Positions 8,193 through 19,079 are shown, counted from the first letter of the stretch. The stretch: 64,000 bases of DNA from Arthrobacter sp. C9C5 (GCF_013359735.1 NZ_JABFMX010000001.1:248001-312000); one strand, 5' to 3'. Program-made: numbers and translations. Notes: generated by a model not told the origin, from the letters alone.

Positions 8193-8807
8193 ATGACTGA
8201 ATCGGCCGTGCCCGGCGCCTACCCCCAGGGCGTGAAACTCGGGGTGGACGTCGGCACCGTCAGGGTGGGCGTCGCGGTGTGCGACCGCGACGGCATCCTG
8301 GCCACGCCACTGCGGACGCTGGCCCGCAATGTCAAGAAGAACACCGACGTCCGGATCCTCGCGGATCTTGCCGTGGAGCTCGGAGCTGTCGAAATTTTTG
8401 TGGGCCTGCCGCGCACCATGAAAGGCGAAGAGCACGCCTCAGCCCGAATGGCCACCGAATATGCAAAGCTACTGGTCAGTAAACTATTGGAGGCCGGATC
8501 CGGCGTGCAGGTGAGGTTGGTTGACGAACGGCTGAGCACCGTGTCAGCCCACCGCGACCTGCACCAAGCTGGCATGAGCAGCAGGGACCACCGTAAAGTA
8601 GTTGATCAGGTCGCGGCCGCAGGTATCCTGCAGCATGCGATCGACATGCAAAAGGCCAGGGGAACGGATGTAGGAAGCCGCGTCAGCGCGGACCTCCCTC
8701 CGGGGCCACCCGGCGACGGCGCTCAGGCCGTCCCGGCAGTACACACGCATTCTGCACAACGCATTCTGCCCAAAATGGAAGGCTACAGTGAGCCCGGTCA
8801 ACAATGA
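8193..8807 (+). CDS. ruvX: Putative pre-16S rRNA nuclease / Holliday junction resolvase-like YqgF
   Basis: A 204-residue YqgF/RuvX protein with an RNase H fold. YqgF is established as a nuclease that matures the 5' end of 16S rRNA in E. coli; the resolvase role is less certain. The first catalytic aspartate lies in LGVDVGTVRVGVAVCDRDG, the glutamate-containing strand is AVEIFVGLPRTMKGEEHASA, and the last acidic motif is VRLVDERLSTVSAHRDLHQAG. The ATG at 8193 follows alaS by 13 bases. The C-terminus runs about 45 residues past the usual domain end (GSRVSADLPPGPPGDGAQAVPAVH) and overlaps the start of mltG by 20 bases. Confidence 0.9.
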   Translation: MTESAVPGAYPQGVKLGVDVGTVRVGVAVCDRDGILATPLRTLARNVKKNTDVRILADLAVELGAVEIFVGLPRTMKGEEHASARMATEYAKLLVSKLLEAGSGVQVRLVDERLSTVSAHRDLHQAGMSSRDHRKVVDQVAAAGILQHAIDMQKARGTDVGSRVSADLPPGPPGDGAQAVPAVHTHSAQRILPKMEGYSEPGQQ

Positions 8808-10446
8808 CGACTCCTCTGGTGTTGCCAATAGCGGCGCCGGCCGACCGCTGACGCGCAAAGAGATCAGGGCCCAGGAGAAGTTCCTGGCCACCCAGGGTCA
8901 CGACGTCATCCCGCCGCAGGCCTTCGAGGCAGGGCCGGAAGCTCCGGCCGCGCCGCCAGCCGACGCTTCGGCCACGGCTGAAGCACCTCGTGAACCCTCC
9001 GCCGACGCCCCGGAACCGCCGGAGGCTGCGCCGACCGTGCATGAACCCGTGAACGAGCTCCCCGCCGCGCGCGTGCACGAGGAGCCCGTTAACGCGGAGC
9101 CCCTGCGCGAACAGCCCGAGCACCCCACGCCCCAGCCGGAACAACCTGTGCATGAGGAGCCCGCGCATGAGGAGCCGGTCCACGAGTACGCCGGCGGGAT
9201 GTCCCGCGAGGAGACCCTGCGCCGGGCCGACGCGTTGCAGTATGGCCACGGACTTCATGACGAGGCGGATTTCCACCCGGCCTACGCGGACCACGCCGAC
9301 GATGAGGCCCGCCATGTCTACGTCGACGAGCCCGGCCACGATCTGATGGCCGGCGCCGCCAGCATTCCCACCGCCAAGGGGCCCTCCCCGAAGGTCCGCC
9401 GGCGCCGCCGCTTCCTCGCGCTCGTCCTGACGCTGGCCGTCTTCGTGGTCGCAATCGTGGTCGGAGCGCAGGTCATCAAACCCTTGCTCGGCGGCGACAA
9501 GGTCGCCGACTACCCGGGCCCGGGAACCGGCTCGGTGACGATTACCGTTCCGCCGGGTGCCGGACCCCGGTCCGTGGCGGCGGAGATGGAATCCAAAAAG
9601 GTCATTGCGAACGCCGATTCCTTCGTCAAGCAGTTCGCCGCCTCGGGCGGCGCCCTGAGCCCGGGAACCTTCACGATGCGCAACGAAATGAACAACTCGG
9701 ATGCCGTGGCTGTCCTGTTGAACAAGGGCCAGGAAAAGGTCATGTACGTTGCCCTGAGCGCCGGTTTGAGGATCAGCGAATCGCTGCAGGCCATATCCGA
9801 GGGCACCGGAATCCCGGTTGCGGAACTCAAGGCACTCAGCGACTCCCCGAAGCAGTTCGGTGTGCCGTCCAAAGCCAAAAACCTCGAAGGCTTCCTGTTC
9901 CCGGGCGAGTACCGGTTCCCGCTGGGGACGTCCGGCAAGGACGTGCTGCAGAAACTGGTTGGCAGCACGCTGGAGGAACTCAAGTCACAGGGCGTGACCG
10001 ATCCGGCCAAGCAGTACGACGCCATCACGGTCGCAAGCATCGTGCAGGCCGAAGGCGGCCAGGCGGAGTACGGAGACGTCGCCGGCGCCATCTACAACCG
10101 GCTCAAGCCCAACAACACCGAGACGAACGGCCTGATCCAGTCCGACGCCACGGTGACCTACGGGCTGGGAATCCGAAGCTTCCACATCGACGAGGACCAG
10201 AAGGCCGACAAGTCGAACAAGTACAACACGTACGCCAACGCTGGCCTGCCGGCGGGCCCGATCGGTTCGCCGGGCAAGCGGGCTATCGACGCGGCCGCCA
10301 AGCCGAAGAAGAACGACTACCTCTATTGGGTCACCATCAACCTGGACACCAAGGAGACGAAGTTCTCCAAGACCTTGGCCGAGCACAACGGCTACGTGGC
10401 CAAGTACAACGCCTGGTGCGAGGCCAATCCCGGACGTTGCGTGTGA
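8788..10446 (+). CDS. mltG: Endolytic murein transglycosylase MltG (YceG-like)
   Basis: A 552-residue inner-membrane lytic transglycosylase that cleaves nascent peptidoglycan glycan strands. The first 200 residues form an acidic, Pro/Glu/His-rich cytoplasmic region with short repeats such as HEEPVNAEP, HEEPAHEEPVHEY. A basic RRRRR patch (204-208) precedes the single membrane helix at about 209-230. The periplasmic LysM-like subdomain begins VTITVPPGAGPRSVAAEMESKKVI. The catalytic domain has the essential glutamate in ASIVQAEGGQAEYGDVAGAIYNRL (E422) and the family segments LIQSDATVTYGLG and YNTYANAGLPAGPIGSPG. The GTG at 8788 lies inside the end of ruvX. The long N-terminal extension is common in actinobacteria; its role is unknown. 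Confidence 0.95.
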   Translation: MSPVNNDDSSGVANSGAGRPLTRKEIRAQEKFLATQGHDVIPPQAFEAGPEAPAAPPADASATAEAPREPSADAPEPPEAAPTVHEPVNELPAARVHEEPVNAEPLREQPEHPTPQPEQPVHEEPAHEEPVHEYAGGMSREETLRRADALQYGHGLHDEADFHPAYADHADDEARHVYVDEPGHDLMAGAASIPTAKGPSPKVRRRRRFLALVLTLAVFVVAIVVGAQVIKPLLGGDKVADYPGPGTGSVTITVPPGAGPRSVAAEMESKKVIANADSFVKQFAASGGALSPGTFTMRNEMNNSDAVAVLLNKGQEKVMYVALSAGLRISESLQAISEGTGIPVAELKALSDSPKQFGVPSKAKNLEGFLFPGEYRFPLGTSGKDVLQKLVGSTLEELKSQGVTDPAKQYDAITVASIVQAEGGQAEYGDVAGAIYNRLKPNNTETNGLIQSDATVTYGLGIRSFHIDEDQKADKSNKYNTYANAGLPAGPIGSPGKRAIDAAAKPKKNDYLYWVTINLDTKETKFSKTLAEHNGYVAKYNAWCEANPGRCV

Positions 10447-11327
10447 CACTGCGGGCCGCCGTCCTCGGGCACCCCATCAGCCACTCGAAGTCGCCGGCCC
10501 TGCATCGCGCCGCCTACGCCAAGCTGGGCGTCGAAGTGGCCTATGACGCCGTCGACGTCACCGAGGACGCCCTCCCGGCCTTCATGGTGGGCGTGCGCGG
10601 GGACGACAGCTGGCGTGGGCTGTCCGTGACCATGCCGCTCAAGGCCGCCATGGCTGCAGAGGTGGACGACATCCGCGGCGTGGCGCGCCAGCTGGGCGTC
10701 ATCAACACCGTGGCCTTCGAACCCGCGGACGCGGCGGGCGGCGGCCGGGCCCGCCTGGTGGGCTACAACACCGACGTCGCCGGGATCGTCAACGCCGTCC
10801 GCTACGCCGGTGTGGCCGCTGAGCCGTCCGCCGTCGTCCTGGGCGGCGGCGGAACCGCTGCGGCCGCCGTTGCCGCCCTGAAGGAACTCGGCGCGCCGTC
10901 CGTGGTCCTCTACGCCCGTGACGTCGGCCGCGCCGCCGAAGCGCGTACAGCGGCCGCCGCCGTCGGACTTCCCCTGCAGGTGCTGCCGCTGACGGCTGCA
11001 GCGCCCGCGGTCGCAGCAGCGGACGTCGTGATCTCCACCCTGCCGCCGCGGGCCGCCGACGGACTCGCGAAGGAACTGGCCACAGCGTTGGACGCAAACG
11101 GCGGCGCGGTGGCGGGGGTGCTCCTCGACGTGGCCTATGATCCCTGGCCAAGCCGGATCGCCGCGGCCTGGGCGGACGCGGGCGGACGGGTGGTCCCCGG
11201 CCTGGAAATGCTGCTCTACCAGGCGGTCGAGCAGGTACGCCATTTCACCGGCCTCGAAGGACCCCTGCCGGCAGAAGTCATAGATGTGATGTGTGACGCA
11301 GTCGGGGCACCCCGACGGGTGTTCTAA
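10443..11327 (+). CDS. aroE: Shikimate dehydrogenase (NADP+)
   Basis: A 294-residue enzyme that reduces 3-dehydroshikimate to shikimate. The substrate-binding motif [21 protein letters not shown] is at the start. The catalytic lysine is K67 in [10 protein letters not shown] and the paired aspartate is D111 in GYNTDVAG. The nucleotide-binding loop is [15 protein letters not shown], and the C-terminal [18 protein letters not shown] closes the active site. GTG at 10443 overlaps the mltG stop codon (GTGA), which indicates translational coupling. It is the first of four consecutive aro genes, so the cluster covers shikimate formation, phosphorylation, chorismate formation and dehydroquinate synthesis. 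Confidence 0.95.
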   Translation: MTLRAAVLGHPISHSKSPALHRAAYAKLGVEVAYDAVDVTEDALPAFMVGVRGDDSWRGLSVTMPLKAAMAAEVDDIRGVARQLGVINTVAFEPADAAGGGRARLVGYNTDVAGIVNAVRYAGVAAEPSAVVLGGGGTAAAAVAALKELGAPSVVLYARDVGRAAEARTAAAAVGLPLQVLPLTAAAPAVAAADVVISTLPPRAADGLAKELATALDANGGAVAGVLLDVAYDPWPSRIAAAWADAGGRVVPGLEMLLYQAVEQVRHFTGLEGPLPAEVIDVMCDAVGAPRRVF

Positions 11328-11353
11328 GCGCCTTGCATGGCAGGATGGATTTT

Positions 11354-12552
11354 ATGTTGCGTTGGTTGACTGCCGGAGAATCCCATGGTCCGGCCCTGGT
11401 CGGAATTATCGAAGGCGTCCCCGCCGGTGTTGAGCTCACCAGCGACCGGATCGTCGAAGCGCTGGCCCGCCGGCGCCTCGGTTACGGCCGCGGCGCCCGG
11501 ATGAAGTTCGAACAGGACGCGGTGACGGTCCTGGGCGGTGTCCGCCACGGACTGACCCAGGGCGGCCCCGTCGCCATCCAGGTCGGCAACACCGAGTGGC
11601 CCAAATGGGAGCAGATCATGTCTGCGGACCCGGTGGACCCCGAGGTCCTCGCCGACCAGGCCCGCAACGCACCGCTGACCCGGCCGCGTCCGGGACACGC
11701 CGACTTCACCGGCATGCAGAAGTACGGCTTTGACGAGGCCCGCCCCGTCCTGGAGCGCGCCAGCGCCCGGGAGACCGCCACCCGCGTGGCCCTGGGCGCC
11801 GTCGCCGCCGCGTTCCTCAAACAGCTCGGCATCGAACTCGTCTCCCACACGGTGTCCATTGCCAGCGTCTCCGTCCCGGAAGGCCGGCCGCTGCCGGTGC
11901 CGGACAACGTGCTGGCCCTCGACGCCGACCCGCTGCGCTGCTTCGACCGCGAAACCTCGGACGCCATGGTTGCGGAGGTGGACATGGCGCACAAGGAAGG
12001 CGAAACCCTCGGCGGCGTCGTAGAAGTCCTCGCCTACGGCCTGCCCCCCGGACTGGGCAGCTACGTCCACTGGGACCGGCGCCTCGACTCGCGCCTCGCT
12101 GCCGCACTGATGGGCATCCAGGCGATCAAGGGCGTGGAGGTCGGCGACGGCTTCCTCACCGCTGCCCGCCGCGGCTCGGCTGCCCACGATGAAATCGTCA
12201 AGGACGCCGACGGCAGGATCGTCCGCACGTCCAACCGGGCCGGCGGCATCGAAGGCGGCATGAGCATCGGCGACGTGCTCCGGGTCCGCGCCGCCATGAA
12301 GCCGATCGCGACGGTGCCGCGCGCGCTCAAGACCGTCGACATCAGCACCGGCGAGGCCGCCAAGGCACACCACCAGCGCTCGGACGTCTGTGCGGTGCCG
12401 GCCGCTGGCGTGGTGGCCGAGGCCATGGTGGCGTTGGTCCTCGCCGAAGCGGTCACGGAAAAGTTCGGCGGCGACTCCGTGCAGGAGACCGCCCGCAACA
12501 TCAAGGGTTACCTGGACAACATTCCGGCGTCCCTGGACTCGATCGGGCACTA

Positions 12553-12553
<1 letters not shown>
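11354..12553 (+). CDS. aroC: Chorismate synthase
   Basis: A 399-residue enzyme that converts EPSP to chorismate, the last step of the shikimate pathway, with reduced FMN. Signature sequences are [26 protein letters not shown] at the N-terminus, [55 protein letters not shown], and [29 protein letters not shown] near residues 295-325. I chose the ATG at 11354 because family proteins begin MLRW and AGGA lies upstream; ATG 11345 and TTG 11333 are in-frame alternatives. It follows aroE by 26 bases and its stop overlaps the aroK start by one base. Confidence 0.97.
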
Positions 12554-14239
<1,686 letters not shown>

Positions 14240-14240
<1 letters not shown>

Positions 14241-14758
14241 TGATCAGCGACAGCGGTGGCACCAGCGAGTGGCCCGACGGCGGGTTCCCCGGCATCCGGA
14301 TCAACCCGGAAACCCTCATGCCGCAGGTGGTCAACGAGGAAGCCTGCGCCGAGGCGCTGGCGGCCTCAACGGACGCCACGGACCTGATCTTCGTGCGCCT
14401 CGTGGAAGGGCACCCGGGCGAGGCCGCCGAGCTGCTCGCCGAGGCCCGGTACAAGGACCCGGATTCGTTCCGGCTGCGGATGTTCGAGGCGGAGGTCCTG
14501 CGGGTTTCGCACCGCTTCGACCGCGCCGTCGAGCTGTACCGCCAGCTCCTCCCCGAAGTGCAGGGCACTCCTGACGAGGCCGTGGTCCGGCAGCACCTCG
14601 GCCGGTCCTACTTCGCCGCCGGCAACATCGCCGCCGCCGTCGAGGCCTTCGCCAAGGCGCTGGACCTGCGGGTGGCGGGCTCGGCGGACGCCGCGCTGAT
14701 CTACTCGTCGACCGTGGCGCTGCAGCGCGCCCGGGACGTGCTGGACCTGGCCTGCTAG
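14240..14758 (+). CDS. TPR-like hypothetical protein
   Basis: A 172-residue soluble protein with helical repeat character. Two tetratricopeptide-like units can be read: DSFRLRMFEAEVLRVSHRFDRAVELYRQLLPE and DEAVVRQHLGRSYFAAGNIAAAVEAFAKALDLRV, the latter fitting the TPR consensus (W/L..LG..Y...G....A...F..AL). It starts at an ATG overlapping the aroB TGA and so is translationally coupled to it. No catalytic motif is visible, so a protein-interaction role is likely. The partner is unknown. No signal peptide or membrane helix. Confidence 0.75.
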
Positions 14759-14800
14759 GGGCCGCTGGTGGCCCGTCCGGCAGCGGGCCGGCAAAACCGG

Positions 14801-14806
14801 TAGAAT
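14801..14806 (+). promoter_or_regulatory. Candidate efp promoter -10
   Basis: TAGAAT is a near-perfect actinobacterial -10. Transcription from about 14813 would give a leader of about 100 bases to efp. The -35 region is poor. This separates efp-nusB from the upstream aro genes. Confidence 0.55.
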
Positions 14807-14913
14807 GGTTTTTGGATTTTTGATAAATACGCGCTGGCGGGCCGGATCGGCATGCCTGCCTGGCATAAGCGGCTGGCGGCTAGAACCAGTCAACAAAGAA
14901 ACCTGAGGATACT

Positions 14914-15477
14914 GTGGCAACCACTAACGACATCAAGAACGGAACCGTGCTGAAGCTTGAGGGCCAGCTTTGGAACATCATCGAGTTCCAGCACGTCAAG
15001 CCCGGCAAGGGCGGCGCTTTCGTCCGCACCAAGATGCGCAACGTGATGTCCGGCAAGGTCGTCGACAAGACCTTCAACGCCGGGCTCAAGATCGAGACCG
15101 CCACGGTTGACCGCCGCGACTACCAGTACCTGTACCAGGACGGCGCCGACTTCGTGTTCATGGACACCTCGGACTTCGACCAGCTCACCGTGCCCGCCGC
15201 CACCGTCGGCGACGCCACCAACTTCATGCTCGAGAACCAGATGGTGAACATCGCCATCCACGAGGGCAACCCGCTCTACATCGAACTGCCGCCGAGCGTC
15301 GTGCTGGAAATCACCTACACCGAGCCGGGCCTGCAGGGCGACCGCTCCTCGGCCGGCACCAAGCCCGCGACCCTCGAGACCGGCTACGAGATCCAGGTGC
15401 CGCTGTTCGTCGAGAACAACACCAAGGTCAAGGTCGACACCCGCGACGGCAGCTACCTTGGCCGGGTCAACGACTAG
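14914..15477 (+). CDS. efp: Elongation factor P
   Basis: A 187-residue translation factor that relieves ribosome stalling at proline runs. The N-terminal KOW-like domain has its functional loop as [18 protein letters not shown], with the tip lysine at K32. No EpmA or YmfI-type modification gene is nearby; actinobacterial EF-P is reported to act with an unmodified lysine in a PGKGP loop, whereas the loop here reads PGKGG. The OB domains and the C-terminal signature [33 protein letters not shown] are complete. The GTG start at 14914 gives the conserved [10 protein letters not shown]. Its stop TAG overlaps the nusB GTG by one base. Confidence 0.97.
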   Translation: MATTNDIKNGTVLKLEGQLWNIIEFQHVKPGKGGAFVRTKMRNVMSGKVVDKTFNAGLKIETATVDRRDYQYLYQDGADFVFMDTSDFDQLTVPAATVGDATNFMLENQMVNIAIHEGNPLYIELPPSVVLEITYTEPGLQGDRSSAGTKPATLETGYEIQVPLFVENNTKVKVDTRDGSYLGRVND

Positions 15478-15887
15478 TGAGTGCACGCGGTAAGGCCCGT
15501 AACCGGGCCCTGGATGTTCTCTTCGAGGCGGAGCAGCGCTCCACCTCCGCATTCGATGTGCTGCGTTCCCGTCGTGAACAGACGGATCAGATCATCAACC
15601 CCTACACCTTGGAAATCGTTGAGGGGGTCGTGTCCCACCAGGCCGCGATCGACGAATTCCTCGAAACCTACTCGCAGGGCTGGTCGCTGGAGCGGATGCC
15701 CTCGGTTGACCGCATCATCCTGCGGATCGGCACCTGGGAACTGCTCTACAACGACGACGTTCCCGACGGCGTCGCCGTGAGCGAGGCCGTGGCGCTGGCC
15801 AAGACGCTGTCCACGGACGAGTCGCCGTCGTTCATCAACGGCCTGCTGGGCCGCCTGCAGCAGCTGAAGCCCTCGCTGCTGGCCTGA
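15477..15887 (+). CDS. nusB: Transcription antitermination factor NusB
   Basis: A 136-residue all-helical RNA-binding protein that, with NusE (S10), binds boxA in rRNA operon leaders. The N-terminal SARGKARNRALDVLFEAEQRS with an arginine-rich patch matches the family. So do the C-terminal blocks SVDRIILRIGTWELLYNDDVPDGVAVSEAVALAKTLSTDESPSFINGLLGRL. Its GTG start overlaps the efp stop, the usual efp-nusB pair. A strong terminator follows. Confidence 0.96.
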   Translation: MSARGKARNRALDVLFEAEQRSTSAFDVLRSRREQTDQIINPYTLEIVEGVVSHQAAIDEFLETYSQGWSLERMPSVDRIILRIGTWELLYNDDVPDGVAVSEAVALAKTLSTDESPSFINGLLGRLQQLKPSLLA

Positions 15888-15900
15888 TGGCCACTGCATA

Positions 15901-15938
15901 AAGGGCCGGTGCCCGCCCCACGGCGGACACCGGCCCTT
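15901..15938 (+). terminator. nusB rho-independent terminator (possibly bidirectional)
   Basis: Perfect 11-bp stem AAGGGCCGGTG (15901-15911) with CACCGGCCCTT (15928-15938). It lies between convergent nusB and prsW and could act for both, since the arm ends are A/T on each strand. Confidence 0.75.
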
Positions 15939-15969
15939 GGCGTATCCCGGCCCGCTTTCGCCCCGGGCT

Positions 15970-16029
15970 TCCCTCGGGCTTTTCCTCCGGCTTTCCCTCC
16001 GGCTTTCCCTCCGGCTTTCCCTCCGGTTC
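15970..16029. repeat. 12-bp tandem repeat after prsW
   Basis: At least three near-identical head-to-tail units of CCTCCGGCTTTC, flanked by degenerate units (CCTCGGGCTTTT on the left, CCTCCGGTTCTC at the prsW stop). The array lies between the nusB terminator and the prsW stop codon. It looks like a variable-number tandem repeat. Confidence 0.8.
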
Positions 16030-17307
16030 TCAGCGCAGCACGGCGTCGCGCAGGGCGAGGATCTCGCCGAGCTGGTGCTGTTCGTCAAGCTGATGCGCCG
16101 CCACGTCCCGGCCGCTGAGGATCCGCTGCCGGATGAAGGCCAGCCGGGTGGCGGCCTGCAGGAACGCCTTCATCTGCGGGGCCCGGCCGATCGACCTGGC
16201 CCAGCGCAGGGCTGAGCGGCGCCCGGCGGGGGTCGCCAGCATGGCCACCTCCTGGCTCGTGAACCAGCCGGCCGCCGCGTACTCCTGCAGCCGTTGGCGG
16301 GTCAGCCGGCGTTCCGCCACGCGCAGCAGCACCACGACGAGGACCGCGAGCAGGAAGATCGGAACCTGGACCAGGATGTACTGCGCCAGGAAATTCTGGC
16401 CCATGGAGTTCCAGCCGCTGTGCAGCAACATGGCGGGGACCAGACCCACCGGGAAAGCGAGCAGCGTCAGGCCGGAGTGCCAGCGCCGCGCCGCGAAGCC
16501 CAGGATGAGCCCGGTTGTGCCGGTGAAAATGGCATGCGCGAACGGGGACATCACGCCGCGCAGGAAGAACACGACGGCCAGGTCCGTGCCTGGGGTGCTG
16601 GACTCGGCGATGGCCCGGCCGAAGTACAGGATGTTCTCGGTGAAAGCGAAACCGCCGGCAACCGTGAACGCAAAGACGACGCCGTCGACCGGACCGTCGA
16701 ACTGTTTGCGCGCGAAGAGCAGGAGCAGCAAGAGGCCGAGTGACTTCGCGAACTCCTCCACCACCGGTGCCTGTACCGTGACGGCGAACGTCCGGTAGTC
16801 CAGCCCGGACGCGGGACCCGCGGCGAGCGAGAAGAACGGCTGGATCAGCATCGTCACGGAAATCGAAACGAGCGCGCCCCACGCGAACGCGAAGAACAGC
16901 AGCCGCTTCGGTTCGGGCTCCCAGCGGTCAATGTAGCGGACGGCCAGCAGGACCGCGCTGAGCGGCAGCAGAGAGGCGATGAAGCCCACGACGAAGCCGC
17001 CCGGCCCGGTGTTTTCCAGCACGAACGGCAGCACCAGGAACAGGCTCACAAAGGCGAGAACCGCGCCGCCCAGCACCAGGGCCGCCATGCCCGCCGACGC
17101 CCGCGCGCGGGGGGCCGCGGCGTAGGCTGCCGGCAGCACCGGACGGCGCTGCGCCGGCGGCTGCGCCTGCATCTGCGCCTGCCCAAAGCCCGGCGCCGGA
17201 CGGTAGTTCTCCGGCTGGACCTGGCCCATCCAGCTGGGGTTCGCCTGCTGCGGCTGCCGGGGCGCTCCGGGCGTCTGCCGGGCGGGGGGAGGATCGAAGC
17301 TCGTCAT
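16030..17307 (-). CDS. PrsW family intramembrane metalloprotease
   Basis: A 425-residue polytopic membrane protein. PrsW proteases cleave membrane-bound anti-sigma factors or related proteins. The family motif is E184-E185 in VQAPVVEEFAKSLGLLLLLLFARK, followed by FTVAGGFAFTENILYFGRA and HAIFTGTTGLILGFAARRW, which supply the conserved glutamate and histidine expected at the metal site. Several hydrophobic helices run from about residue 70 to 315. The first 65 residues are Pro/Gln-rich and probably cytoplasmic. The C-terminal 90 residues are basic and soluble. It is convergent with nusB and has no sigma/anti-sigma pair beside it, so its substrate cannot be inferred. Confidence 0.88.
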   Translation of the reverse strand: MTSFDPPPARQTPGAPRQPQQANPSWMGQVQPENYRPAPGFGQAQMQAQPPAQRRPVLPAAYAAAPRARASAGMAALVLGGAVLAFVSLFLVLPFVLENTGPGGFVVGFIASLLPLSAVLLAVRYIDRWEPEPKRLLFFAFAWGALVSISVTMLIQPFFSLAAGPASGLDYRTFAVTVQAPVVEEFAKSLGLLLLLLFARKQFDGPVDGVVFAFTVAGGFAFTENILYFGRAIAESSTPGTDLAVVFFLRGVMSPFAHAIFTGTTGLILGFAARRWHSGLTLLAFPVGLVPAMLLHSGWNSMGQNFLAQYILVQVPIFLLAVLVVVLLRVAERRLTRQRLQEYAAAGWFTSQEVAMLATPAGRRSALRWARSIGRAPQMKAFLQAATRLAFIRQRILSGRDVAAHQLDEQHQLGEILALRDAVLR

Positions 17308-17408
17308 GCCACGAGCCTAAGGCGCGCGCCGCCGGGCGGCCCAATATGGCCCGTGCCGGTGTGACGCACGCCGCCTGCTCCCGGGCCGGGAGGCGGCGGC
17401 CCGTGTGG

Positions 17409-17414
17409 TAATTT
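17409..17414 (+). promoter_or_regulatory. Candidate pyr operon promoter -10
   Basis: TAATTT fits TAnnnT. A start near 17421 would place the PyrR-like hairpin (17441-17460) within the leader. A TTGAAA at 17413 followed 16 bases later by TTTAAT is an alternative promoter. Confidence 0.4.
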
Positions 17415-17440
17415 GAAAGAGCAAATGATCCTTTTTTAAT

Positions 17441-17460
17441 TCCGTCCCGTGAGGCGGGGA
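17441..17460 (+). promoter_or_regulatory. Candidate PyrR-binding loop in pyr leader
   Basis: The RNA segment 17443-17456 (CGTCCCGTGAGGCG) agrees at 12 of 14 positions with the PyrR binding-loop consensus as I remember it, ARUCCNGNGAGGYU, including the invariant UCCNGNGAGGY core. It can fold as a small hairpin (TCCCG against CGGGA, loop TGAGG) located just before the ribosome binding site AGGGGAG of pyrR. This suggests PyrR-dependent translational control as described in mycobacteria. There is no terminator hairpin with a T-run after it. Confidence 0.6.
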
Positions 17461-17475
17461 AAGGGGAGACGAGCG

Positions 17476-18075
17476 TTGACTTCTGTTCCAGAAGCACCGG
17501 TTCCGGCCAAGGTCCAGCTCAGCAGGGTTGTCCTCAACCAGGCTGACATCGACCGTGCACTCACTCGTATCGCCCATGAGATTCTTGAGTCCAACAAGGG
17601 CTCCCAGGACCTGGTCCTGCTGGGCATCCCGCGGCGGGGCTATCCGCTCGCCGTCCGGCTCGCCGCCAAGATTGCCGCCGCCGATCCCGACGTGGACCCG
17701 GCCGCGATCGTGGGCCAGTTGGACGTCACCATGTTCCGCGACGACCTCTCGCACCAGCCGACCCGGCCCCCGTACCCCACCCAGTTGCCCTGCACCGGGA
17801 TCGACAACAAGGTAGTGGTGCTGATCGACGACGTCCTCTACTCCGGCCGCACCATCCGCGCCGCTCTGGACGCGATCATCGACCTCGGCCGCCCCCGGAT
17901 CGTCCGGCTCGCGGTCCTGATCGACCGGGGCCACCGGGAGCTGCCCATCCGCGCCGACCACGTCGGCAAGAACCTCCCCACCTCTTCCGCGGAGAAAGTC
18001 CGCGTCCGGCTGGAGGAAACCGATTCGGCCGACGGCGAAGCCGTGAACGAAGTCGTAATCGAGGCCACCGCATGA
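17476..18075 (+). CDS. pyrR: Bifunctional pyr operon transcriptional regulator / uracil phosphoribosyltransferase
   Basis: A 199-residue PRTase-fold protein that binds pyr leader RNA when UMP is high and can also make UMP from uracil and PRPP. The PRPP motif is [22 protein letters not shown], with acidic residues D118-D119. Other PyrR hallmarks are [31 protein letters not shown] and [25 protein letters not shown]. The TTG at 17476 is chosen because AGGGGAG lies 7 bases upstream; an in-frame GTG at 17449 falls inside the presumed regulatory hairpin. It is the first gene of the operon and its stop overlaps pyrB (ATGA). Confidence 0.95.
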   Translation: MTSVPEAPVPAKVQLSRVVLNQADIDRALTRIAHEILESNKGSQDLVLLGIPRRGYPLAVRLAAKIAAADPDVDPAAIVGQLDVTMFRDDLSHQPTRPPYPTQLPCTGIDNKVVVLIDDVLYSGRTIRAALDAIIDLGRPRIVRLAVLIDRGHRELPIRADHVGKNLPTSSAEKVRVRLEETDSADGEAVNEVVIEATA

Positions 18076-19079
18076 AGCACCTGCTCTCCACCGAAGACCT
18101 CAGCTACGCCAATGCCATCCGCATCCTGGACACCGCCGAAGAGATGGCCGCGGTGGGGGAGCGCGAGGTCAAGAAGCTCCCGGCGCTGCGCGGCCGCACC
18201 GTGGTCAACCTATTCTTCGAGGACTCCACCCGCACCCGCATCTCCTTCGAAGCAGCCGCCAAGCGGCTCTCCGCGGACGTCATCAACTTCGCCGCGAAGG
18301 GTTCCTCCGTCTCCAAGGGTGAATCCCTCAAGGACACCGCCCAGACGCTCGCCGCGATGGGCGCCGACGCCGTCGTTATCCGGCACTGGGCCTCCGGCGC
18401 CCCGCACCGGCTGGCGGCGACCGACTGGATCGACGCCGCCGTCATCAACGCCGGCGACGGCACCCACGAGCACCCCACCCAGGCGCTGCTGGACGCCTTC
18501 ACCATGCGCCGCCACTGGTCAACACTCGCCGGCAGCCCGTCCGCCGGCGCGGACCTGAAAGGCATGCGCGTCGCGATCGCCGGCGACGTGCTGCACTCCC
18601 GCGTGGCCCGTTCCAACGTCTGGCTGCTGCGCACCCTGGGAGCGGAAGTCACCCTCGTGGCCCCGCCCACGCTGCTGCCCATCGGCGTCGAAGAGTGGCC
18701 CTGCACGGTCAGCTACGACCTCGACGAGACCCTCGCCCGGGGCGTTGACGCGATGATGATGCTGCGCGTACAGGGCGAGCGGATGAACGCCTCGTTCTTC
18801 CCGACCACCCGCGAGTACTCACGGCGCTGGGGTTTCGACGATAACCGCCTCCGCGCCCTCGACAGCCTGGGCCTGAAGGACACGATCATCATGCACCCCG
18901 GTCCGATGAACCGCGGGCTGGAAATTTCCTCGGCCGCCGCCGACTCGCCCCGCTCCACCGTGCTGGCACAGGTGCGCAACGGCGTGTCGATCCGGATGGC
19001 CGCCTTGTACCTGCTGCTCTCCGGGGATACCCGCGAACCAGCAACCTCCACCGCCGCCTACTCCAAGGAGAGCCACTGA
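18072..19079 (+). CDS. pyrB: Aspartate carbamoyltransferase, catalytic subunit
   Basis: A 335-residue enzyme that condenses carbamoyl phosphate with aspartate. The carbamoyl-phosphate motif STRTR is at residues 52-56 in [43 protein letters not shown] and [12 protein letters not shown] are further signatures. No pyrI regulatory chain is present, which is usual in actinobacteria, where the enzyme works without it. The ATG overlaps the pyrR stop and the stop overlaps the pyrC start by one base. Confidence 0.97.
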   Translation: MKHLLSTEDLSYANAIRILDTAEEMAAVGEREVKKLPALRGRTVVNLFFEDSTRTRISFEAAAKRLSADVINFAAKGSSVSKGESLKDTAQTLAAMGADAVVIRHWASGAPHRLAATDWIDAAVINAGDGTHEHPTQALLDAFTMRRHWSTLAGSPSAGADLKGMRVAIAGDVLHSRVARSNVWLLRTLGAEVTLVAPPTLLPIGVEEWPCTVSYDLDETLARGVDAMMMLRVQGERMNASFFPTTREYSRRWGFDDNRLRALDSLGLKDTIIMHPGPMNRGLEISSAAADSPRSTVLAQVRNGVSIRMAALYLLLSGDTREPATSTAAYSKESH

